Below, one piece after another: positions 1 through 6,734 of a DNA stretch of 10,667 nucleotides (position 1 is its first letter; each line of letters begins with the position of its first letter). The notes beneath the pieces are model-generated. The model did no database searches. It had not been told where the DNA came from and saw only the letters and a list, made by a program, of their open reading frames with translations. Both the position numbers and the translations under genes were made by a program. The DNA comes from Spirogloea muscicola (lineage: Eukaryota; Streptophyta; Zygnematophyceae; Spirogloeales; Spirogloeaceae): contig WELB01000135.1 of assembly GCA_009602725.1 (NCBI GenBank), positions 328,534 through 339,200 on the forward strand, read 5' to 3'.

Positions 1-124
1 CGCCGCCCCTCGCCCGCCGCTCGCCCGCCATGCCGCCGCCGCCGCCGGCAGCTGACTCGGAGCTCGGCGGCCTCTAGACTGCGGCGCTGGTGTGGCCGCG
101 CACCCGGTCGACGCCCCGGGCGGG
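1..124 (+). promoter_or_regulatory. Probable 5' UTR (partial) of the clock gene
   Basis: This stretch precedes the first in-frame ATG of the clock gene and is extremely GC- and CpG-rich, with a CCG-repeat run around 33-47. It contains an in-frame stop at 53-55 and one short upstream ORF. No TATA-like element is visible. The transcription start is not defined, so part of this could be proximal promoter. Confidence 0.5.
30..77 (+). other. Short upstream ORF (15 codons)
   Basis: An ATG at 30-32 opens a 15-codon frame (MPPPPPAADSELGGL) ending in TAG at 75-77. That stop lies 47 nt before the main ATG at 125, and the uORF is in a different frame from the main protein. If transcribed, it could lower or condition translation of the clock protein. 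There is no evidence that it is translated, and a proline run is expected in such GC-rich sequence. Confidence 0.35.
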
Positions 125-3100
125 ATGCAGGGCGCTTACTGCAGCCCGGGCGCGGGCGGCCGCGACCTCATGCTGAGGGCGCTCGTGCCGACGGCGCTGC
201 AGACCACGCCGCCGCCGGCGAGCCTCGCGGCCCCCTTCTTCGAGCCCCTGCGGGGCGCCTCCCCCCGCGTCGGCACCAGCGATGGCAGCCCCGTGACAGA
301 CGAGGCTGGCAGCAAGGTGGGACCCCCAGCCTCGCCCCGTCGTTGGCCCATTGCCACCGCCCCCGCCCGCGTGCCCTGGCCCCCCCCGTCTCCCTTGCGA
401 TGGCTGGAGCTTCCACAATCACATCGACGGGGCACATCGACTGGACAAATCTGTGTCCAGGTCGTGGCCCTGCAGCCTGTGTCGTGTGACCGCTGCTGCC
501 TGGCCTGGTCTAGGTGCACACCCTCTGGTGGCTTACCCCGTTCCGTGCCGCTCTGTCCTGGTCGAAGAGGCTCTTTGGTCGTGGTTAGACAGGATGACGA
601 TACCTATACAGCCATGTGCTTGTCCTGCACTGAGGCGCCCGACCCGCTTGCTATCCCTCCCCCTTAGGTCTGCGATGTCGCTTGCAGCAAGGGTGTTGCT
701 GTCCTTGGATGAGTTTCTTGCCTGGGTGAGACATGACGAGGAGGAGGAGAAGGCAGTTGGGTTGTGAGTAGTTGGGGGGGAGGGGGGTCAGCATGCATGG
801 GCTGTCTAAATCAGCAGGCCATATCTCGTCTCAGAAGTATCGTGCAGATTCTGTGAGCTTTTTGAAGAGTGATGAGGCGTAGTCAGCGTGATGGGGGTGT
901 GCGCACCCTGTCTGCGAAGTGGGCGTACGCTGATGTCAGGTGCCTCTCTGCACATGGCCTGCTCGTGGCAGGTTCGCAAGCCGTACACTATCACCAAGCA
1001 GAGGGAGCGGTGGACTGAGGAGGAGCACCAGAAATTCTTGGAGGCTCTCAAGCTCTATGGTCGAGCTTGGCGCAGGATTGAAGGTATGCCGCATGTGTCG
1101 CTAGGCTGGTTCGTGTCGCACCAGAGCGTGTTGTTTGTTGTGGCTGTCGACCTACCTTGTGCACATCATGTCTGAGCATCTACTGGCCCCATACTTTGCT
1201 ATCACTAGATCAGTGTGCTGATCTCTGGAGTGCTTTGGTTGTTGCCACTCAATCCGCCTCACCTCGGTGCCAGTGTGTGACTTGTCGAGCTGTGGTTGAG
1301 ATTATGTGGTTGTTTAGGAGTCGGCAGCACCTATTGTCTAGCACCTTGCGTGCATGCTTTGCAGTCGCTTGCTTTGTTGCAGCCGACCTGCAACCCAAGT
1401 GGTTGTCTCAGTGTACCTTGTGATGCTATTTTGTCCTGCAATTTCTGACAAGAGACAGCTCGATGACCCACATGGGCTTCTGCAGAGCACATAGGAACCA
1501 AGACTGCTGTTCAAATACGGAGTCACGCTCAAAAGTTCTTTTCCAAGGTCTCACTTCTGATCATCAGTCACCCCCCTTGTCCCTCTCCTTTCCCTTTTTG
1601 GCACACCCCACTCTTCTCCCCTTCCCTTCACTTCCGTACCTTCCCCTTCTTGGTTCTTGGCCATGCGTGGCTTGCTACCTCTGCGGAGTGGGGGCCATCC
1701 CATCTTAGGAGAGCCTGGCTCATGGCGAGCTAAGGCTGTCATTGCTAGCACCTGCATCTGGTTGCCCTGCGTGGGGCACATGTGTGAAGGTGGGTATCGA
1801 TGCAAAACGCATGTTCCGGAGTCCCACAAGACATGTGCCGGAGTCCCACAAGACGACATTCGTCTAGGCTCCCTTCTTTTCCCCCCTTTCTAGTACTCCA
1901 TTCTTTTCATATTATCATAGCAGATGGTTTCCCCTTTCTAGTACTCCCTTCTTTGCATAGTGTCATAGCAGATGGTCATACGCCCTCAGAAGCAGTCCCT
2001 TACTTCCTGTTGTCTGGCATGCGACTGTCCTGTGGACTGCTCATAGCTGGCCTTGTCAAGGCAGGGGCCTACGTATAGCACTGGCACTCATGATCTCAGT
2101 CCCTTGGTCCTGAAAATTTTGCAGCTTGAGAGGAGTGCCAGGGTGCCAGGCAGCAACATGGCCTCCCCAGTGGCTGCTGACATTGACATCCCCCCTCCGC
2201 GCCCCAAGAGGAAGCCGTCGCACCCGTATCCACGCAAGGCCGGGCCGTACGCAGCGGGGCAAGGTGCCGAAGACGAGAGCAGCGGAGGCGAGAGGGGAGG
2301 CCGCGTCCTGGTGCACAGCGTGAGCGCACCTGCAGGCCACCTGGACAGCGCACTTGCAGCAGTTGTCCTCAACGATGTACCTTCCAAGGTACTGGCATCT
2401 GCCTTCTGTTCTTGTCTCGTGTTGCCTCAACACCCTATGTGGTCGCTGGTGAATTATGTGTTGTTGTCGATTGTTGTGGCTCGTCTCTGCTTATACCGTG
2501 GTTATGGGCCTCAACAAACAGCGACCAATTGCTTCAGGACGACCCAGCCGCAAGTATCACTGACTCCTATAGTGTGCCGCATGTTCGTCAAGACCATTTC
2601 TTGCATCAGCATACTTATTGTAGATGCTGCTCAATGTGATGCAGGTGCAGAGGCAGCAGACTTTGCCATTTCCACCCCTCCCCATGCATGCTGGAAAAAT
2701 TCCTGCCCCCCTGCCTGATCACCACGGGCTCTCGCTAAGGCCGCCTGGAATGGCCGCAGAGGCTGTTCCACCCTCCAGCCTCAAGCTCTTCGGGCAGACA
2801 GTCACAGTCCCATTGGCCCACCGTACGGGCCCCTCTGCTATGCTTGACAGAAGCAGCAGCAGGAGCAGTGCTTTTGAGCGGGCCGAATCGAGCACCTCCA
2901 TTGGCCTCGATATGCGAGCACGGTGGCAGGATGACAGGAGGCAGGGGCAGGCAGCGGCAAGTGCCGCAGGCCAATCTGAGCCATCTATACTCGAGTCTGA
3001 GCTGAGCACGGAGGGAGGTGCACTTCTGAAGGGCGATGCTTCGTCACGCCATGCCCCGCATGGTTGGCATTGGCGTGAGGATGGCCACGCAGATGATGGC

Positions 3101-6100
3101 AAGCCATCTTGCAGTCCCATTGCCAGGGCCTACAGGTGCCTTTTGCCACAAGCTCACACTGCCCGCAAATATGCATGCAAATGCTGCCATCTGCTGGTTC
3201 CAGTATGTCTGTCACTCTGAGAGGCAGAATACTCTGCAAGCTGTGGACACACGCCATATCTTGATCTATATTTTTCTGTGACATTTGACTGAGGCATGTT
3301 CCCTCCCCTTCCATGCAGTGTTGAATCAAGTGCAATCAACAGTACCGCGTCACCTCTCACTGGAGGGCACCTGGCTACCGCGATGTCTCTGAAGCCGGCA
3401 AATGCATACAAGCGACACCCGTACGATGCGTCCGGCGGGCCGGTGTACTGGCACGAGGCTGCAGCTGTGGCCCATGCTCAGGCGGTCGCCGTCGCTGCCG
3501 CGGATGCAGCTGCAGCCATGCACCAGACTGGTGCCTTCCCGCCCTGGATGCACCCCAGCTACGGGTTCCTGCCGCCTGCAGCATTTGTTCACGGGCCCTA
3601 CGAGGCGGGCGTGGCGTGGGAGAGACGCCAGCAGGAGCCGCTCAGCGCACAGCCTGGCGCCCATGCTGCAGAACGGGGGTTTGCTCCATGGAGTATGGCT
3701 TCCAGCAATCAGCAGGCTGCGCTGGCCGCTGCAGCAGCCTCGCACCTCTGGCCTACTCTGCAGAACTCCATGCCTTGTGGCGCTCCAGGTGCGCTTGGGC
3801 GAGGGCTCAATGATGGCAAGAAGGAGGAAGCTGAGGGCGCTGCGGCTGCCATGGCAGCCACACTGGCTGCTGCTTCTGCCTGGTGGGCACTGCAAGGCCA
3901 GGCGCCACCTCCCGGCTTGCTTCCGCCTGGCGCCTTCGTTCTACCCCCCCCTGGCTGTCCTCCCTCTGTTGGAGGTCCTGTGCTCGGCAGCAACGTCGGC
4001 CCTGGAGTGGTGCCGCCTTTGCGGTCACAGATGGATGTCAACGACGAAGGCCAGGCTTGGGAGGGAATGGCTGCAGCATATCCAAATGGGGAGGGCGCCA
4101 GCCTGGGAGGGGTCAAGGAGACCAAGAGTGCAGAGGTGGAGGCCGGCAAGGCGAGGGAAACAGCAGACAGCCATCGACCCCTCTCTGCCCTTGGGGCCAA
4201 GGGCGAGGCAGGTCAAACGGTGGCAGCTCCGCTGGCTCCGGACGAGGATAACCATGCGGTGCTGCGGCTGGCCAAGCCTAGCGCTGTCCGCAGGGCAGAG
4301 CGTGCGTCAAGGCTGAGGGAGCTGAAAATACGGCGAGCACCTTCTACAGCGGCCGGGGCTGGTAAGTAGACCGGAGTTCTGATGGCTCTGAAGCACGGGG
4401 ACTAATGGCCTGTCATGCGCCATTGCATGCGCTCTACCTCTGCATGCTGTCAGACTGACGGATTCCTCCCTCGGGTTGCAGCAGGGTGCAACATTTGTAG
4501 CTAGACTATTTTCAGGCACTTTGGCTCTCTCATTGACTTTCTCCAATTTGTGCCAAACATTGCAGGTCAAGCATGGCCGCCAACCTCCGACAACTTGATC
4601 AATAGGTCCAGTGCAGAGCCAGCGGACAAGCCAGCGGAGCTTGGAGCTGCTGCTGGCTGCAAGGACAGGAGTACTAGAGCGGATCTGGCAGCAGATCATT
4701 GTGGGGATGCTGGCAGGGCCAAGGGGTCAGCTGCGGCAGGAGCGGATGGCAGCTCACAGGAAGATGAGACGTTTTGCGCAGCCGGGAGCAACACTCTGCC
4801 TCCTCCGACTTCCTTGCTAAGAGACAAGCAGCAGCCGGCCTTGGGACCTAAGATGCCCAATGATCCCAGGTCGTCCAGCCCCTCAGATGAGGATGGCAGT
4901 GGCGAGGATGGCGAGCAGATGGAGGGCCCCAGCTCGAACTCATCAGCGTGTGGAGAACGGCAAGTGATGCGCTCGGGCTCCTCTGACGGCAACTCGTCGG
5001 ACGGGCACGGTGGAAGCGGCCCCTCAGATCGGAACAGCATGGACAGGCTGGAGCCAGCCAAAAGGCAGGAGCAAGAGGATGAGGGCAAGGAGAAACCAGG
5101 TTCTGCAGCAGATAAGTGTGCGCTGCAGAGACGAGAGAGGCGGGAGAGGGTAAAGAGCGACGGTGCGAGTGGGAGGCAGAGCAAGTCGGGCAGCTGCGAC
5201 CCCCAGGAGCAGGGTGCAGAGAGGCAGGACAGAGGTGGCAGCAGCAACCAGGTGCCAGAGCCAAAGGGGGATGCATACAACACAACATTTCCAAGCATGC
5301 ATGGGCGCTCGTCCTCCCCCTCTTTCGCCGAGGATGACCGCATGTACTCGTCACAAACGCAGGAGGCGCGCTCGCCTACGAGGGTGCTGCCTGGCGGCAT
5401 TAAGGCCGTGCACCTGCACTACCATTGCCACTATTACAGCACCAGGAGGAGGCTTGCTGGGCCGAGGAAGACTGTCACACAGCAGCTACTTGACATCTCT
5501 TGCAGAACAGTTGTGGATGCTACCCAGGAGCTGGTGGAAGCCTCTAGCGGGGGAGATAATCGAGACAGAGATGCCCCTTCATGGATGCAGAAGGGAGAGG
5601 GCTCGAAGCCAGCCTCTAGGGATGGCGGGTGCCCATCTGGTCCCATGGATACTGAGCCTCCAGAAGGAAGGAAAGCAATTGCTATTCTAGGTGACAGTCA
5701 AGCGCTTGGGTGCGTCCCCGCTGCAATGCCTGCAAGCCCTGGAGAGACCCCAAGGGATCTTAAGGTGGGTAATCTGGATCTAACAAGCATTGTGAAGATG
5801 CCTGTATGTTGCTTCTCATCAGGTTTATTTGAGAGCTGGATGTGGGCTTCTGCATGGTGCTTGCAGTTCTCTGCAGAGTAATCTAAGTTGAATGCGTGAC
5901 TTGCGGGGTTTCCTCTAGCCAAATGAAGCTGCTCTCTGAGGCTGTGCTCCTTTCATCTGTCTCTGCAGCAAACAGCTGCGACCGTAATTCCTACAGAGTT
6001 GCATCTTGCTGCTGGCTCGTCAAGCCCAGAGCTGGGGTCTGTGCAAGCGCCCTCGACAAACAGCCCCAGATCAGGCGGTGGAGGCGGTTTCGTGCCGTAT

Positions 6101-6331
6101 TTGCGGAGTCTCAGCAACAGGAGCCAATCACCTGTCAGAAGCTCTGGGGATGGTCCTTGCAAAAGAGATGGCAAGAGAGATAGGGAACTACCAAGCAGTG
6201 AAGCTGAAGGTGAACATGAAGTTGCAGAGCACGAACGACATATTACTGTATTAGAATCAGATTCACATCTAGGATCAGGGTCGTCATGCTTGGGTCCTCC
6301 CAAGAAAAGGCATTGCCACCAAAGGGTGTAG
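125..6331 (+). CDS. LHY: CCA1/LHY/REVEILLE-type MYB circadian clock transcription factor (8 exons)
   Basis: This gene encodes a nuclear single-MYB-repeat transcription factor of the CCA1/LHY/RVE family; in land plants these bind evening elements and repress evening clock genes. The modelled exons are 125-316, 972-1083, 1486-1547, 2125-2388, 2645-3135, 3319-4361, 4566-5764 and 5969-6331, all with GT/AG introns (phases 0,1,0,0,2,1,0), giving 1,241 residues. Visible in the protein are the MYB domain with W78, W97 and SHAQKFF (residues 65-122), the [18 protein letters not shown] block (143-160), LKLFGQTV (256-263), [11 protein letters not shown] (553-563) and a weak C-terminal GFVPYLR match to the LHY GFKPYKR motif (1161-1167). 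The ATG at 125 follows an in-frame TGA at 53-55. The protein is about twice the length of Arabidopsis LHY or CCA1; the excess is mostly low-complexity sequence in exons 6-8. Family membership is very secure. CCA1/LHY rather than RVE is inferred from AAASAWW. The exon 7 donor is the least certain boundary. Confidence 0.86.
317..971 (+). other. Clock gene intron 1 (655 nt)
   Basis: The intron runs from donor AAG|GTGGGA to acceptor GGCAG|GTT in phase 0, joining residues GSK to VRKPYTITK, the usual entry to the MYB domain in this family. It is the longest intron of the window. It contains a G-run near 773-787 and a GAG-rich patch near 735-752. I see no coding exon, RNA gene or repeat in it; reading frames across it carry no recognisable motif. 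Confidence 0.8.
972..1547 (+). other. SHAQK-type MYB DNA-binding domain, split by an intron
   Basis: Exon 2 (972-1083) encodes [14 protein letters not shown] and the first two helices up to RAWRRIE. Exon 3 (1486-1547) encodes [12 protein letters not shown] followed by SHAQKFFSK. The join falls inside a glutamate codon (G|AG, phase 1), restoring the contiguous RRIE-EHIG sequence seen in land-plant members. The spaced tryptophans W78 and W97 and the third-helix SHAQKFF signature identify the CCA1/LHY/RVE subfamily. This domain contacts DNA at evening-element-like sites in characterised relatives. Confidence 0.95.
1084..1485 (+). other. Clock gene intron 2 (402 nt)
   Basis: The intron has donor GAAG|GTATGC and acceptor TTCTGCAG|AG in phase 1, and it interrupts the MYB domain. 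It is T- and G-rich with few CpG dinucleotides. I see nothing else in it: no repeat, no RNA gene and no conserved coding stretch. Confidence 0.85.
1811..1854. repeat. 22-bp tandem duplication (2 copies)
   Basis: Copies at 1811-1832 and 1833-1854 are directly adjacent and differ at one position (ATGTTCCGG versus ATGTGCCGG at the start of each unit). The shared core is CCGGAGTCCCACAAGAC. It lies within intron 3 and looks like a recent slippage or local duplication. Confidence 0.9.
1883..1978. repeat. 48-bp tandem duplication (2 copies)
   Basis: Units at 1883-1930 and 1931-1978 both begin CCCCTTTCTAGTACTCC and both contain TCATAGCAGATGGT near the end. They differ at about six of 48 positions, so this duplication appears older than the 22-bp one just upstream. 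It lies in intron 3. Confidence 0.88.
2125..2388 (+). other. Conserved proline/basic block after the MYB domain (exon 4)
   Basis: Exon 4 encodes residues 123-210. It starts LERSARVPG and contains [21 protein letters not shown]-type sequence at residues 140-160 (2176-2238), the block that follows the MYB domain in CCA1, LHY and RVE proteins. In relatives this region supports nuclear localisation and DNA-binding specificity. The rest of the exon is glycine-, serine- and alanine-rich. Confidence 0.9.
2389..2644 (+). other. Clock gene intron 4 (256 nt), open in the upstream frame
   Basis: The intron has donor TCCAAG|GTACTG and acceptor GTGATGCAG|GTG in phase 0. The exon 4 frame contains no stop across the whole intron and ends only at 2716-2718, inside exon 5. 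A second AG at 2649-2650 could serve as an alternative acceptor, dropping two residues. The intron assignment rests on recovery of the family motif LKLFGQTV in the exon 5 frame. Confidence 0.8.
3851..3889 (+). other. LHY/CCA1-type AAASAWW motif in exon 6
   Basis: Residues 552-564 read [13 protein letters not shown]. Land-plant LHY and CCA1 carry a near-identical [12 protein letters not shown] segment in the middle of the protein, and the proline/glycine-rich sequence that follows here ([13 protein letters not shown]) also resembles theirs. This is the main reason for choosing the CCA1/LHY class over the shorter REVEILLE class. Its function is not established. Confidence 0.8.
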
Positions 6332-6532
6332 GGTTTGCATGGGTTTATTTGAAACCCTGCATAGCACGTAGCATTCCCTGGTGGCATCTGTTATCAGTCC
6401 ACCCCTGCGGTAGTCCTCAGCCACTTGTGTATACGTGCAAAGAAAGCCGTCTCAGCCGGTTTTCATAGTTGCCTTGTGTTAGACCCAAGGCACAGCACCA
6501 CTTGTATGTTCAGATCTAGCTGCTTTGCCAAC

Positions 6533-6547
6533 CTTCGTTGAGCGAAG
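6533..6547. other. Short hairpin CTTCG-ttgag-CGAAG
   Basis: A perfect 5-bp stem with a 5-nt loop lies in the shared 3' interval. It may be incidental; it could also contribute to transcript 3'-end structure of either gene because it reads the same way on both strands. Confidence 0.35.
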
Positions 6548-6583
6548 CCCGAGAACTCAAATACATGTGTGGCAGTTTAAGTG

Positions 6584-6600
6584 AATACCTCAAAGGTATT
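6584..6600. other. Short hairpin AATACCT-caa-AGGTATT
   Basis: A perfect 7-bp inverted repeat with a 3-nt spacer lies about 250 nt after the clock gene stop and about 135 nt after the hydrolase stop (minus strand). It could fold in RNA from either strand. No family assignment is possible. Confidence 0.4.
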
Positions 6601-6734
6601 GCTTTGCATACAGACGAGAAGCAGGATACAGCAAGCAAAGTCAAATACATGCATATATTGAGGCTGTAGGGATGAGTAGGGCATGAAGAATGCATTTCAC
6701 ATGATAAGGGCTCTGTTGGCCCGCTGCATTTTGA

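Larger units (their letters stand above)
1548..2124 (+). other. Clock gene intron 3 (577 nt) with pyrimidine tract and tandem repeats
   Basis: The intron has donor TCCAAG|GTCTCA and acceptor AATTTTGCAG|CTT in phase 0. It begins with a long C/T-rich tract (about 1568-1653) and holds two separate tandem duplications, listed individually. The small open frames inside it lack any recognisable motif and are not called as genes. Confidence 0.85.
6332..6734. other. Intergenic interval between convergent genes (both 3' UTRs)
   Basis: This 403-nt interval separates the two stop codons and must hold both 3' ends. I see no gene in it. TGTAA, the usual chlorophyte polyadenylation signal, is absent in both orientations, and AATAAA is absent on the + strand. 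The complement of TTTATT at about 6343-6348 gives AATAAA on the minus strand, but far from that gene's stop. Two small hairpins lie near the middle. Confidence 0.7.

Noticed and set aside
92-124. GTG at 92 as an upstream start of the clock protein
   Set aside because: Nuclear genes rarely use GTG, and a good in-frame ATG follows at 125.
1548-2124. Small open frames inside intron 3 (for example 1551-1859 minus, 1657-1893 plus)
   Set aside because: They overlap tandem repeats and pyrimidine tracts, have no family motif, and lie between two well-phased exons.
3240-3290. Evening-element-like site in intron 5 (CCATATCTTGATCTATATTTT)
   Set aside because: It is AT-rich but does not contain AAAATATCT or its complement, and it lies within an intron, so no autoregulatory site can be claimed.
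3402-4316. 304-codon open frame in another + frame overlapping exon 6
   Set aside because: The exon 6 frame carries the conserved AAASAWW motif and clean splice phases. The alternative frame is arginine/leucine/proline-rich noise of GC-rich DNA, with no motif.
4696-5400. 234-codon open frame on the minus strand opposite exon 7
   Set aside because: It mirrors a serine/acid-rich coding exon, shows no recognisable domain, and is best explained by codon composition of the sense strand.
5383-5505. Possible extra intron ending at CTCTTGCAG (5505)
   Set aside because: The acceptor looks good, but entry at 5506 needs a phase 2 donor. The nearby GT sites I checked are phase 0, and the frame is open throughout.
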